A stretch of 64,000 bases of DNA from Ga0077527 sp964533495 (GTDB taxonomy: Bacteria; Pseudomonadota; Gammaproteobacteria; Burkholderiales; SG8-41): assembly GCA_964533495.1 (NCBI GenBank), contig CAZHJU010000007.1, positions 1 to 64,000 on the forward strand, given 5' to 3'. The notes under the pieces are model-generated. The model did no database searches, was not told the origin of the DNA, and saw only the letters and a program-made list of their open reading frames with translations. The position numbers and the translations under genes were made by a program. Position 1 is the stretch's first letter. Each line of letters opens with the position of its first letter. Shown here in pieces: positions 26,666-36,399 of this stretch.

Positions 26666-28126
26666 GTGTATTACGAGCACTTCGGCCTCACCCAGCCGCC
26701 GTTCAGGATCACGCCGAACACCGATTTCTTCTTCGGCGGCGGCAACCGCGGCCCGATCCTCGAGGCCCTGATCTACGCCATCACCCAAGGCGAGGGCATC
26801 GTCAAGGTCACCGGCGAGGTCGGCAGCGGCAAGACGATGCTCTGCAGCATGCTGCAGACGCGGCTGCCGGCCCATGTCGAAACGGTCTACCTCGCCAATC
26901 CCAGCGTCTCCCCCGAGGAAATCCTGCACGCCATCGCCTTCGAGCTGCAGCTCGACATCCCGCGCGACGCCGGCCGGCTCACCGTGATGCACGCCATCCA
27001 GGATCACCTGCTGAAGCGTCATGCCGAAGGCAAACGCGTGGTGCTGTTCGTCGAGGAGTCCCAGGGCATGCCGATCGCGACGCTGGAGGAAATCCGCCTG
27101 CTGTCGAACCTCGAAACCAAGTCCGACAAGCTGCTGCAGATCGTGCTCTTCGGCCAGCCCGAGCTCGACGACAACCTGCGCGAGAACAGCATCCGCCAGC
27201 TGAAGGAGCGCATCACCCACAGCTTCCGGCTGGAGCCGCTGACCGCGGCGGAGACCCGCGAATACCTGATGTTCCGCCTGCGCGCCGCCGGCTACCGCGG
27301 CCCCGACCTGTTCACCGACGGCATCGTCCGCGAAATCGCCCGCGTCTCCGGCGGCCTGACCCGCCGCATCAACCTGATCACCGACAAGGCGCTGCTGGCC
27401 GCGTTTTCCGAGAACACCCACAGCGTCCGCCAGAAACACCTCGACGCCGCCGTCCGCGACAGCGAATTCGCCCGCAGCCCGCGGCCGGCCGGCGCGGCGC
27501 CGCGCTGGGGCCGGGGTGCCCTGCTGGTAATCGCCGGCATGGTCGCCGGCGCCGCCATTTTTGCGCTGGCCGACAGGCGCGATGCGCCGGCGCCAGCCGC
27601 CGTCGATGCGGGCCACGCCGCGCCGGCATCGACGCAGAGCCCGGCCACGACCCCCACGGACAATGGCAAAAATAAAAAAAATACTTTAAAGTCAAATACT
27701 TATAATAATTCGACTACAGTGGTACCAATCACGGCGGCAACACCCACCGTCGAGCCGGCAGCCGCGATCGAAACGCCGCCAGCGGCAGGCTCCCTGCTCG
27801 ATACCCGGCTGGCCGCAACCAGCGCCTGGCTCGACAGCGCCAAACCCCGGACCCACACCATCCAACTGATGAGTTCGGGCGACGAACAACAGCTTAACAA
27901 TCACCTCAAATTTCTCTCTAACCTCATTGAAATTAATAGTCTTTTTGTGTATCGTACGACCGCAAAAGGTGCCCCGGCCCTGAACGTGGTCTGGGGCAGT
28001 TTCGACAGCCAAGGCGAAGCCCGCGAGGCGATGGCAAAATTGCCGCCATCCCTGAAGGCTTACCAGCCGCTGCTGCGTACCGTGCAGGGAATCAAGGCTG
28101 AAGTCCGGGGCCGGAATACACCGTGA
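26666..28126 (+). CDS. mshM: ExeA/MshM-type ATPase with C-terminal SPOR-like domain
   Basis: 486 residues. N-terminal AAA ATPase of the GspA/ExeA/MshM family: YYEHFGLTQPPFRITPNTDFFF, Walker A GEVGSGKT (50-57), Walker B VVLFVEES; a single membrane helix near 285-305; a low-complexity periplasmic linker; and a SPOR-like domain from residue 397 (HTIQLMSS ... VVWGSFDS), as in DamX-type peptidoglycan-binding proteins. The combination would anchor secretin assembly in peptidoglycan. GTG start. The linker carries AT-rich copy D in frame. Confidence 0.88.
   Translation: MYYEHFGLTQPPFRITPNTDFFFGGGNRGPILEALIYAITQGEGIVKVTGEVGSGKTMLCSMLQTRLPAHVETVYLANPSVSPEEILHAIAFELQLDIPRDAGRLTVMHAIQDHLLKRHAEGKRVVLFVEESQGMPIATLEEIRLLSNLETKSDKLLQIVLFGQPELDDNLRENSIRQLKERITHSFRLEPLTAAETREYLMFRLRAAGYRGPDLFTDGIVREIARVSGGLTRRINLITDKALLAAFSENTHSVRQKHLDAAVRDSEFARSPRPAGAAPRWGRGALLVIAGMVAGAAIFALADRRDAPAPAAVDAGHAAPASTQSPATTPTDNGKNKKNTLKSNTYNNSTTVVPITAATPTVEPAAAIETPPAAGSLLDTRLAATSAWLDSAKPRTHTIQLMSSGDEQQLNNHLKFLSNLIEINSLFVYRTTAKGAPALNVVWGSFDSQGEAREAMAKLPPSLKAYQPLLRTVQGIKAEVRGRNTP
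27665..27712 (+). repeat. AT-rich dispersed motif, copy D (IHF-like core 27690-27702), in frame inside the MshM-like gene
   Basis: Core AGTCAAATACTTA differs from the IHF consensus at one base. The stretch encodes the hydrophilic GKNKKNTLKSNTYNNSTT, at odds with the A/P/T-rich GC-rich linker on both sides. It looks like a short in-frame insertion into a tolerant linker. Confidence 0.65.
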
Positions 28127-28191
28127 ACACTGGCGAACTCCGGGAGCCGCGGGACAGACCCAACCAAAAAACACCCGGAAGCAAGGGGAAA

Positions 28192-30015
28192 ATGATCAAC
28201 ATGTCCGAGCGGTGGCCCGACTGCAGGTCCGCAACCTTGGCGCTTGCCGCCGCGAGCCTGCTGGCGGCGGGCGGATGCGCAAACATCCGTCCCCATGTGC
28301 CGCAATCGGAGGGCCATATCGCCACCCCCGCGGCCAAACCCCAGGCGGCACAACCCATTCCACCCCCGGCCCGCGTCTCGACACTGGTCCCTCCCCCGGT
28401 CGCGCAGGCCAGGCCGCAGACCTACAGCGTGGTGGTCCATGAGGTGCCGGTCAAGGAACTGCTGATCGCGCTGGCCCGGGACACGAAGCAGAACATCGAC
28501 ATCCACCCGCTGCTGTCGGGCGTGGTCAGCCTGAACGCGATCAACGAGACGCTGCCGGCGATTCTCGAACGCATTTCGCGGCAAGTAGACCTGCGTTACG
28601 AAACGAAGGGCAACACCATCGTCGTTTCGCCGGACACGCCGTTCATCAAGACCTACGTCGTCAACTACGTCAACATCCAGCGCACGACCAATTCGACCAC
28701 CGGCGCATCGGGACAACTGGCGACCACCGGCCAGCAGGGCGGCCAGGGCGGCGGTTCCCAGACCGCCGGCAACACCTCGAGCACGACCGTGACCACGACG
28801 TCGAATTCGGATTTCTGGAAACTGCTCGAGCAGTCGGTGCGCTCGATCCTGAATTCGTCGATGAAGCAGAGCCAGTCGGCCCAGGCGAGACAGGATCGCC
28901 TGGAACTGATCAAGCAGGAACAGGAACTGCGCACCAAGCAGCTCGAAGCCGCGAGCAAGGCCGGACAGTCCGCGCCCGCCCTGGCGAGTTCCATGGGCTC
29001 TCTCGGCAGCCCCCAGGCCATAACCGCCTCACTGTTGCCGGACGACGTCATCGTCAACCCCGTCGCCGGCACCATCACCGTCAACGGCAACGAAAAACAG
29101 CACCAGCTGGTCACCGACTACCTCACCAAGGTCGAACGCGGCGCCCAGCGCCAGGTGCTGATCGAGGCCACCATCGTCGAGGTCAACCTGTCCGACAACT
29201 ACCAGGGCGGCATCGACTGGAGCCGCCTGCCGGTCAGTGGCGGACTCTCCTTCAGCCAGCAGTTGCTGCGCGGATTCGGCACCGGCCTGCAACAGCTCGG
29301 CGCCAATTTCTTCCAGCTCGGCTACACCAACCCGACTTCCGACGTCGGCAATTTCAACGCCACCGTCAAGCTGCTGCAGGAATTCGGCAACACCCGCGTG
29401 TTGTCCAGCCCGAAGATGATGGTGCTGAACAACCAGACGGCGCTGCTCAAGGCCGTGGACAATCTGGTGTATTTCGAAATCCAGGCGCAATCCAACACCA
29501 CCCAGGGCGTGGCCTCGACCACCTTCAACTCCACCGCCAAGACCGTGGCGCTGGGCGTCGTGATGGGCGTCACGCCCCAAGTCAACGACGACGGGCGCGT
29601 GCTGCTGACCGTGCGTCCCACGATCTCCCGCTTCCTGCGCTTCCGCAACGACCCGAATCCGAGCCTGTGCGACGCCAACCGGGCAAACTGCGTCGCCAAC
29701 CCGGTCCCGGAAATCCAGGTGCGTGAAATGGAATCCGTGCTGCAGATCGGCAACGGCCAGACCGTCATCCTCGGCGGACTGATGCAGGACAACGTGCAGC
29801 GCAACCGCGAGCAGTTGCCGGGCGCGGACAAGGTCGGCGACCTTGGCGAACTGTTCCGCTTCCGCGACGAACGCGTCAGCAAAAGCGAACTGGTCATTTT
29901 CCTGCGCCCCACCGTCGTACCGAATCCTTCGCTGGACAGCGACGAGCTGAAATTCTTCCAGCGTTTCCTCCCGCAAATCGAGCCCGCCGCGCCCGCCGCC
30001 AAACCCGTGCCATGA
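28192..30015 (+). CDS. mshL: MshL/PilQ-type secretin
   Basis: Outer-membrane secretin of the pilus or secretion machine. 607 residues from ATG 28192 (GGGGA ribosome site nearby); a GTG at 28123 overlapping the previous stop would add 23 residues. Seen: signal peptide ending AAGGC, a probable lipobox; STN/N0-like domain VVVHEVPVKELLIALARDTKQNIDIHPLLSG; a Gln/Gly/Thr-rich insertion; N-domain; and the secretin core VLIEATIVEVNLSDNYQGGIDW through VILGGLMQDN. Matches MSHA MshL layout. Confidence 0.92.
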   Translation: MINMSERWPDCRSATLALAAASLLAAGGCANIRPHVPQSEGHIATPAAKPQAAQPIPPPARVSTLVPPPVAQARPQTYSVVVHEVPVKELLIALARDTKQNIDIHPLLSGVVSLNAINETLPAILERISRQVDLRYETKGNTIVVSPDTPFIKTYVVNYVNIQRTTNSTTGASGQLATTGQQGGQGGGSQTAGNTSSTTVTTTSNSDFWKLLEQSVRSILNSSMKQSQSAQARQDRLELIKQEQELRTKQLEAASKAGQSAPALASSMGSLGSPQAITASLLPDDVIVNPVAGTITVNGNEKQHQLVTDYLTKVERGAQRQVLIEATIVEVNLSDNYQGGIDWSRLPVSGGLSFSQQLLRGFGTGLQQLGANFFQLGYTNPTSDVGNFNATVKLLQEFGNTRVLSSPKMMVLNNQTALLKAVDNLVYFEIQAQSNTTQGVASTTFNSTAKTVALGVVMGVTPQVNDDGRVLLTVRPTISRFLRFRNDPNPSLCDANRANCVANPVPEIQVREMESVLQIGNGQTVILGGLMQDNVQRNREQLPGADKVGDLGELFRFRDERVSKSELVIFLRPTVVPNPSLDSDELKFFQRFLPQIEPAAPAAKPVP

Positions 30016-31247
30016 GCCTGCTGATGAAGGCCTTGGAAAAGGCCGCCAAGGACCGTGGCGAAGCGCAGCCGCAGCCGCCGGTCGCGGAAAGCCCGGCAAG
30101 CGCCGGGACCTCCGCCGGTGCCGCCGCCGCGGCGGCATCGCCGAAGCTGGAACTGACGCTGGAACCGCTGCAGGCCGACGCCCCGGCGCCACCGCCCGAG
30201 GAACCGCCGGCCGCGCCGCCACCGCGAAGCGCCGCGCAGACCCGCGCCGAACGCAACCAGGCGCGCGCCGCCACAGTCATGCAGGCCACCGCCCGCCCGG
30301 CGGCGGCCGCGCCCGCGGGCCGTTTCCGCGTCAGCCCGGTGATGGCCCTCGGAATCGCCGGCGGAATCGCCGCCCTCGGTTTCGCGATTTACGTCTACCT
30401 CCAGATCACCAATCCCGGCCTGTTCATGCGCAGGCCGCCGGCACCCGCGCAGCCGCCCGCCCCCCTGGCGCAACCGGCGCCGCCGGCACAGGCGCCGATC
30501 GCCACCGGCAGGGTCGTCGCGCCCGCCTCCCCGGCCGAAGTCACGGCCGCGGCCCCGCGCGTGCAGCCCGAAACCCCGCCACGCCAGCCCGCGCCAGTGG
30601 CCGCCGCGCCGCGGCCGGAAACGCCGGCACAGCCGGCCAACCACATCCAGATCAGCGCCGGTTCGGCCGAACCGCGGGTCGACAACCGCCTGATGCAGGC
30701 CTATGCGGCGCTGCAGTCCGGCAACACCGACGAGGCGCGCCAGCTCTACGGCGACGCCGTGCGCAGTGACCCGCGCAGCATCAACGCCCTGCTGGGCCTC
30801 GCCGCGGTCGCGCTGCAGGAAGGCAACACCGACGAAGCCGGCCGCCTCTACATGAACGTGCTGGAACTGGAACCGCGCAACGCCTACGCCCAGACCGGGC
30901 TGATCGGCATGATGGGCCGGGCCGATCCGCTGGCCTCGGAGACGCGGCTCAAGCAGCTGATCGCCCGCGGCCCCTCGGCGGCGCTGCATTTCACGCTGGG
31001 CAACCTCTACGGCGACCAGTCCCGCTGGCCGGAGGCACAGCAGGCCTATTTCCAGGCCCACCAGCTCGAACCGTCGAACCCGGATTACACCTACAATCTG
31101 GCGGTGAGCCTCGAACACATCGGGCAGCCGAAACTGGCCGCCAATTTCTACCGGCAGGCCGTCGACCAGGCGCAGGCCCGGGGACGCGCCGGATTCAACC
31201 TGGCCCAGGCCCAGGATCGCGTCCGCCAGCTCGCCGCGCAGCAATAA
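30012..31247 (+). CDS. mshN: TPR protein of the MSHA biogenesis type (MshN-like)
   Basis: 411 residues. Opens MSLLMKALEKAAKDR, a start seen in MshN-like proteins; proline/alanine-rich cytosolic segment; membrane helix near 112-130; another P/A-rich linker; then TPR-like repeats from about residue 225 (RLMQAYAALQSGNTDEARQLY, LLGLAAVALQEGNTDEAGRLY and so on) in the periplasm. Probably a pilotin-like assembly factor for the secretin. Four-base overlap with mshL. Confidence 0.82.
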   Translation: MSLLMKALEKAAKDRGEAQPQPPVAESPASAGTSAGAAAAAASPKLELTLEPLQADAPAPPPEEPPAAPPPRSAAQTRAERNQARAATVMQATARPAAAAPAGRFRVSPVMALGIAGGIAALGFAIYVYLQITNPGLFMRRPPAPAQPPAPLAQPAPPAQAPIATGRVVAPASPAEVTAAAPRVQPETPPRQPAPVAAAPRPETPAQPANHIQISAGSAEPRVDNRLMQAYAALQSGNTDEARQLYGDAVRSDPRSINALLGLAAVALQEGNTDEAGRLYMNVLELEPRNAYAQTGLIGMMGRADPLASETRLKQLIARGPSAALHFTLGNLYGDQSRWPEAQQAYFQAHQLEPSNPDYTYNLAVSLEHIGQPKLAANFYRQAVDQAQARGRAGFNLAQAQDRVRQLAAQQ

Positions 31248-31267
31248 ACGGCTTCGGGGCTGCCACG

Positions 31268-32974
31268 ATGGCCGAACAACGGAAAAAACTGCGGCTGGGC
31301 GAACTGCTGGTGCAGCAGGGGCTGATCACCAAGGATCAGCTCGCGATCGTGCTCGCCGAGCAGCGCAACAGCAACATCCCCATCGGCCGCCTGCTGGTGC
31401 GGCTGGGCTTCGTCACCGAAACGGCGATCCGCGACATCATGGCGCGGACGGTCGGCCAGGAGTCCATCGACCTGGCGCAGGTGGTCGCCGACCCGGAAGC
31501 GCTGAGCCTGGTGCCGGAGGATTTCGCGCGCCGCAACCGCGTGCTGCCGATCGCCTTCGATCCGGCGGAGCAGGTGCTGACCATCGCGACCACCGAAATC
31601 TTCAACGTCGTCGCGCTCGACCAGTTGCGCGCGATACTCGGCCCGCAGGTCGAGCTCAAGACCCAGCTGGCCGCCGAGGCCCAGCTCGGCGACTTCATCG
31701 ACCAGTTCTACGGCCACGAGCTTTCGGTCGACGGCATCCTCACCGAGATCGAGACCGGGGAGATCGATTACGAGAGCCTGCAGGCCGGCGACGACGAGTA
31801 CACCCAGCCGATGGTGCGCCTGGTCAACGCCATCCTGGTCGATGCCGTCAAGCGCGGCGCCTCCGACATCCATTTCGAGCCCGAATACGCCTTCATGCGC
31901 ATCCGCTACCGCATCGACGGCGTGCTCGAAACGGTGCGCAGCCTGCACAAGACCTACATGCCCGGCATCACGGTGCGCGTGAAGGTGGTCAGCGACATGA
32001 ACATCGCCGAGACCCGCGCGCCGCAGGACGGCCGGCTGTCGCTGATGCTGAACGGCCGGCCGGTCGACTTCCGCGTGTCGACCCAGCCGACCATCTACGG
32101 CGAGAACATCGTGCTGCGCGTGCTCGACCGCGAAAAATCCATCGTCAACCTCGACCGCATGAACCTGCCGGCCGAGACCATGACCAAGCTGGAACTCATG
32201 CTGGCGCGCCCGGAAGGCATCCTCGTCGTCACCGGCCCCACCGGCAGCGGCAAGACGACGACGCTGTACTCGCTGCTGGCCCAGGTCAACGACGAAACCG
32301 TCAACATCATGACGCTGGAAGACCCGGTGGAATACCCGCTGACGCTGATGCGCCAGACCTCGGTCAACGAGGTGGCGCGCATGGATTTCGCCAACGGCAT
32401 CCGCTCCATCATGCGCCAGGATCCGGACATCATCCTGGTCGGCGAGGTGCGGGACAAGGAAACCGCGGAAATGGCCTTCCGCGCGGCGATGACCGGCCAC
32501 CAGGTGTTCACCACGCTGCACACCAACTCGGCGCTGGGCGCCTTCCCGCGCCTGCTCGACATCGGCATCCAGCCCGACATCATGGCCGGCAACATCATCG
32601 GCGTCATCGCCCAGCGCCTGGTGCGCCTGCTGTGCACCCATTGCAAGGAAGCCTACGCGCCGTCGCAGGAAGAACGCGCGCTGCTCGGCAACGCGGCCGA
32701 CTCGGCGTCCTTCCTCTACCGCCCCGTCGGCTGCAAGCATTGCGCGAACAAGGGCTACCGCGGCCGCACGCCGATCATGGAACTGCTGGTGATGGACAGC
32801 GACATGGACGAGCTGGTCGCGCGCCGCGCCACCGCGAAGGAGCTGCGGGCCGAGGCGGTGCTGAAGGGTTTCCGCTCGCTCGCCGAAGAGGGCATCGCCC
32901 GCGTCGTCGACGGCAGCACCAGCCTCGCGGAAGTCGCGCGGGCGGTGGACCTCACCGGCAGGCTGCGCCAGTGA
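31268..32974 (+). CDS. mshE: GspE/PilB-family assembly ATPase with MshEN domain
   Basis: Cytosolic hexameric ATPase driving pilus extension. 568 residues. N-terminal MshEN domain with two tandem RLGxxLVxxG units (RLGELLVQQG at 9-18, IGRLLVRLG at 39-47), the c-di-GMP-binding motif described in MshE. ATPase core: Walker A GPTGSGKTT (323-331), Asp box, Walker B DIILVGEVRD, His box TLHTNSA, and the tetracysteine zinc site CTHCK...CKHCANKG. Separated from mshN by 20 bases with a purine-rich ribosome site. Confidence 0.94.
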   Translation: MAEQRKKLRLGELLVQQGLITKDQLAIVLAEQRNSNIPIGRLLVRLGFVTETAIRDIMARTVGQESIDLAQVVADPEALSLVPEDFARRNRVLPIAFDPAEQVLTIATTEIFNVVALDQLRAILGPQVELKTQLAAEAQLGDFIDQFYGHELSVDGILTEIETGEIDYESLQAGDDEYTQPMVRLVNAILVDAVKRGASDIHFEPEYAFMRIRYRIDGVLETVRSLHKTYMPGITVRVKVVSDMNIAETRAPQDGRLSLMLNGRPVDFRVSTQPTIYGENIVLRVLDREKSIVNLDRMNLPAETMTKLELMLARPEGILVVTGPTGSGKTTTLYSLLAQVNDETVNIMTLEDPVEYPLTLMRQTSVNEVARMDFANGIRSIMRQDPDIILVGEVRDKETAEMAFRAAMTGHQVFTTLHTNSALGAFPRLLDIGIQPDIMAGNIIGVIAQRLVRLLCTHCKEAYAPSQEERALLGNAADSASFLYRPVGCKHCANKGYRGRTPIMELLVMDSDMDELVARRATAKELRAEAVLKGFRSLAEEGIARVVDGSTSLAEVARAVDLTGRLRQ

Positions 32975-33000
32975 CGCGCGCCTGATCCGCCGAGCGCGAC

Positions 33001-34206
33001 GTGCCCTCATTCCAGTACAAGGCGATCGACAAGACCGGCCAGCCGGCCCGGGGCGGGCTGGATGCCGTCAACGAAGTCGACCTCGAGCTGCGCCTGCGGC
33101 GCATGGGCCTGGACCTGATCACCTGCAAGCAGGTCGACCGCCAGACCTCCATCGCCTCCGGCGGCAGCATCACCCGCCAGGATCTCGTCAACTTCTGCTT
33201 CGACATGGAGCAGATGGTGCGTTCCGGCATCCCGATCATCGACGGCCTGCGCGACATGCGCGACACCATCGACACCCCGCGCTTCCGCGAGGTGCTGACG
33301 GCGATGACCGAGGAGATGGAGGCGGGCAGCGTGCTGTCGCAGTGCATGGCCTCGCACTCCGACGTGTTCGACAAGGTCTTCGTCAGCCTGATCCGCGCCG
33401 GCGAGCAGTCCGGCCAGTTGCCCGAGGTGTTCAAGAACCTCGCCGACACCATCCGCTGGCAGGACGAACTGATCTCGCAGACGCGGCGGCTGCTGATGTA
33501 CCCGGCGCTGACGCTGGTGGTGGTGCTGGGCGTGATGGCGGCGCTGCTGATTTTCCTGGTGCCGCAGATCGCCCAGCTGTTCAAGTCGATGGGCATGGAC
33601 CTGCCGGCGCAGACCCGCGCCCTGCTCGCCGTGTCCGGCTTCGCCAGGGATTTCTGGCTGCCGATCCTGCTCGCGCCGGTGATCGCCATCGTCACGCTGA
33701 TCATCACCGTGCGCCGCTCCGGCAAGGCCGCCTACCTGTGGGATTACACCAAGCTGCGCCTGCCGGTGATCGGCCCGATCCTGCAGAAAATCATCCTGTC
33801 CCGCTTCGCCAACGTGTTCGGCCTGATGTACCGCTCGGGCATCACCGTGCTCGACGGCATCCGCATCAGCGAGGAAGTCGTCGGCAACCGCGTGGTCGCC
33901 GACGGCCTGAACCGGGCGGTGCAGCAGATCGCCGCCGGCGACGGCATGACGGAGTCGTTCAACAACCTCGGCCTGTTCCCGCCGCTGGTCATCCGCATGC
34001 TGCGGGTGGGCGAAAGCACCGGCGCGCTCGACGTGGCACTGGCGAACATCACCTACTTCTACAATCGCGACGTCAAGGATTCGGTGGACAAGGGCATGAA
34101 GATGCTCGGCCCGGCGCTGACCCTGATCCTCGGCGGCATGATCGCCTTCGTGATCTGGGCGGTGCTCGGACCCGTCTATGATATTCTCGGCAAACTGAAA
34201 TTTTAG
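33001..34206 (+). CDS. mshG: GspF/PilC-family inner-membrane platform protein
   Basis: 401 residues with two GspF domains and three long hydrophobic segments (around 170-195, 215-240 and 370-395). N-terminus PSFQYKAIDKTGQPARGGLDA is the usual start of this family. GTG start at 33001. It forms the membrane base that couples the ATPase to the pilus. 26 bases after mshE. Confidence 0.93.
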   Translation: MPSFQYKAIDKTGQPARGGLDAVNEVDLELRLRRMGLDLITCKQVDRQTSIASGGSITRQDLVNFCFDMEQMVRSGIPIIDGLRDMRDTIDTPRFREVLTAMTEEMEAGSVLSQCMASHSDVFDKVFVSLIRAGEQSGQLPEVFKNLADTIRWQDELISQTRRLLMYPALTLVVVLGVMAALLIFLVPQIAQLFKSMGMDLPAQTRALLAVSGFARDFWLPILLAPVIAIVTLIITVRRSGKAAYLWDYTKLRLPVIGPILQKIILSRFANVFGLMYRSGITVLDGIRISEEVVGNRVVADGLNRAVQQIAAGDGMTESFNNLGLFPPLVIRMLRVGESTGALDVALANITYFYNRDVKDSVDKGMKMLGPALTLILGGMIAFVIWAVLGPVYDILGKLKF

Positions 34207-34228
34207 CCGCGGGGCGTCCTTCCCCATC

Positions 34229-35791
34229 ATGGCCAGCAAACTCCTGATCTGCATTTCGGCGAACCGCGCGACAGTGGCGCGCTGGCGCGGCGGCCGCCTC
34301 GGCGATTGCGAGGTGTTTGCGGCCGACGATGCCGGCATCGCGGAATTCAGGAGCTACGCCGCCGCCTGCGGCAACATCCCGGCCTTCATGATCGTCGATG
34401 CGGTGGAAGAGGATTACCGCTTCGAAACCCTGCCCCATGCCTCGGGCTCGGACCGCGCGCAGATGGTCGAGCGCAAGCTGCGGCAGTATTACCGCGCCTC
34501 CCCCTACTGCGCGGCTTCGCTGATCGGCAGGGACGGCGGCAAGCGCCGCGACGACCGCTTCCTGTTCGCCGCGCTGACCAATCCGGAAATCGTCGCCCCC
34601 TGGCTCGGCGTGCTGGTCGAATGCCAGCTGCCGGTCGGCGGCATTTTCCTGCTGCCGATGGTGACCTCCGGCATCCTCGGCGTGCTCGACGGCAAGGCCG
34701 ACAACCTGCTGCTGGTGGCCGCGCACCCCGCCGGCATCCGGCTGACGTTTTTCCGGGAAGGCGCGTTCCGCCTGAGCCGCCTGAGCCGGGGCGACGCCGC
34801 GACAGTCGCGCAAAGCCGCGCCATCGTCGACGAAATCTCCAACACCCGGCTCTACCTGCACGCGCTGCGCGCGGCCACCCTGGACGAACCGGTCAACGTC
34901 GTGTTCCTCGACCACGGCGACCAGCTCGGCGGCATCCCGCAGCAGATCGGCGGGGAAAACCCCAGCCTGCACTGCAGCGCGCTGGGGCGCGCCGAAATCG
35001 CGAAGCGGCTCAAGCTCGATCCCGCGCTGATCGGCATTTCGCCGGCGGTCATCTACCTGCAGCTCCTCGGCAACAGCACGCCGGCGAACAACCTGGCCTC
35101 GCCCGCGGTCACCGCGGGTTATCGCCGCTACCAGGGACGCCGCCGGCTGTTCGCCGCCAGCGCGGCGGCAGCCTGCATCGGGCTGGCCTGGTCCGGGGCC
35201 AACCTGTGGCAACAGTATTCGATCCGGGAAAACATCGACGACATCGCGCGCAAGACCGCGCGGGTCAACAGCGAATACCGGACGGCCACCCTGCAATTCC
35301 CCGCGGCCCCGACATCGGCCGACAACCTCAAGCGCGCCACCGAACTCGCCGAAAAACTGCGCGACTCGGCGGTTTCCCCGGAGCCGCTGCTGCAGGTCGT
35401 CGGCCGCGCGCTGGCGCCCAGCCCGGAAATCGCGCTGACCGAACTCGGCTGGCAGTACCGGCCCGGCGAATTCGAAGCCGGCGGAACGGCCGGCGCGGCA
35501 CCGCGCCAGGCCCCGCCGCCGGGCGGGCCGGCGCCGGCCCTGCGGCGGCACAGCGGACTGCTGGCGGGGCAGGTGCGCGATTTCAGGGGCGATTTCCGCC
35601 AGGCCATCCTGTCGATCAACACGCTCGCCGAGCGCCTGCGCAGCGACCCCGCGGTCGAGAGCGTGCGCGTCCTGCAGTTGCCGCTCAACGTCAGTCCCGG
35701 ACTGGCGCTGTCGGGCAACACCTCGGATGCGCCGGCGCAGGGCGGCAGCGCCGATTTCCGCATCGTCGTGACGCTGAAGCAATCCTCATGA
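34229..35791 (+). CDS. Fused PilM/PilN-like (GspL-like) biogenesis protein
   Basis: 520 residues. The first 290 residues look like an actin-fold PilM/MshI-type domain (MASKLLICISANRATVARW, and DEPVNVVFLDHGDQLGG), followed by a membrane helix at about 307-327 and a periplasmic coiled-coil plus ferredoxin-like region resembling PilN. This is the GspL architecture in one chain. I recognise the fold pattern rather than a named orthologue. It overlaps the next gene by four bases. Confidence 0.65.
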   Translation: MASKLLICISANRATVARWRGGRLGDCEVFAADDAGIAEFRSYAAACGNIPAFMIVDAVEEDYRFETLPHASGSDRAQMVERKLRQYYRASPYCAASLIGRDGGKRRDDRFLFAALTNPEIVAPWLGVLVECQLPVGGIFLLPMVTSGILGVLDGKADNLLLVAAHPAGIRLTFFREGAFRLSRLSRGDAATVAQSRAIVDEISNTRLYLHALRAATLDEPVNVVFLDHGDQLGGIPQQIGGENPSLHCSALGRAEIAKRLKLDPALIGISPAVIYLQLLGNSTPANNLASPAVTAGYRRYQGRRRLFAASAAAACIGLAWSGANLWQQYSIRENIDDIARKTARVNSEYRTATLQFPAAPTSADNLKRATELAEKLRDSAVSPEPLLQVVGRALAPSPEIALTELGWQYRPGEFEAGGTAGAAPRQAPPPGGPAPALRRHSGLLAGQVRDFRGDFRQAILSINTLAERLRSDPAVESVRVLQLPLNVSPGLALSGNTSDAPAQGGSADFRIVVTLKQSS

Positions 35792-36399
35792 ACGGCGAAG
35801 AACTCAAGGCCCTGCGCGGGCCGCTGATCCTGCTGGCCGTGATCATCGCGGCGGCGGCCGGCGCGATCTACTACACCGACCTGCAGCGCAAGCAGACGCA
35901 GAACGCGCTGGTCCGGCAGGAAGCCCAGTGGCGCGAGGCACAGACCCGGATGCAGCGCTCCGGCGACGAAAAAGGGATCATCGTCCAGTACGTCGACAGG
36001 TACCACCGGCTCCAGGCAACCGGCTTCATCGGCGAGGAACAGCGCATCAACTGGATCGACGCCCTGCGCAGCGCAAACGCCAGCGTCGACCTCTTCGGCG
36101 TCAGCTACGACATCGGCGCCCAGCAGCCCTATGCCCATGCCGCCGAACTGGCGCCGGGCGCCATCGCACTGCATCAGTCGCGCATGAAGCTGGACTTCAG
36201 GCTGCTGCACGAAGCCGACCTGCTGCGCTTCTTCGACGCGCTGCGCGAACAAAATGCAGGTCTGTTCCACCTCGACCAGTGCACGCTGCGGCGCACGAAT
36301 CCGGGCAATGCCCTCCGTTACCAGCCGAACATCGCCGCGAACTGCGAGCTCGCCTGGATCACCGCGACGCCGGATGCCGCGCCTGGGGGAAAACCATGA
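35788..36399 (+). CDS. PilO/GspM-like inner-membrane protein
   Basis: 203 residues: short cytosolic N-terminus, one membrane helix (PLILLAVIIAAAAGAIYY), a coiled-coil (TDLQRKQTQNALVRQEAQWREAQ) and a periplasmic alpha/beta domain. Size, topology and position after the PilM/N-like gene support a PilO/MshJ role in the alignment complex. No catalytic motif. It overlaps both neighbours by four bases. Confidence 0.62.
   Translation: MNGEELKALRGPLILLAVIIAAAAGAIYYTDLQRKQTQNALVRQEAQWREAQTRMQRSGDEKGIIVQYVDRYHRLQATGFIGEEQRINWIDALRSANASVDLFGVSYDIGAQQPYAHAAELAPGAIALHQSRMKLDFRLLHEADLLRFFDALREQNAGLFHLDQCTLRRTNPGNALRYQPNIAANCELAWITATPDAAPGGKP

Noticed and set aside
27890..27960. Second AT-rich patch within the MshM-like gene as another motif copy
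   Set aside because: It lacks both the TCAATAAAA block and the TCAANNNNTTA core; it encodes part of the SPOR-like domain and is explained by its hydrophobic and N-rich residues.
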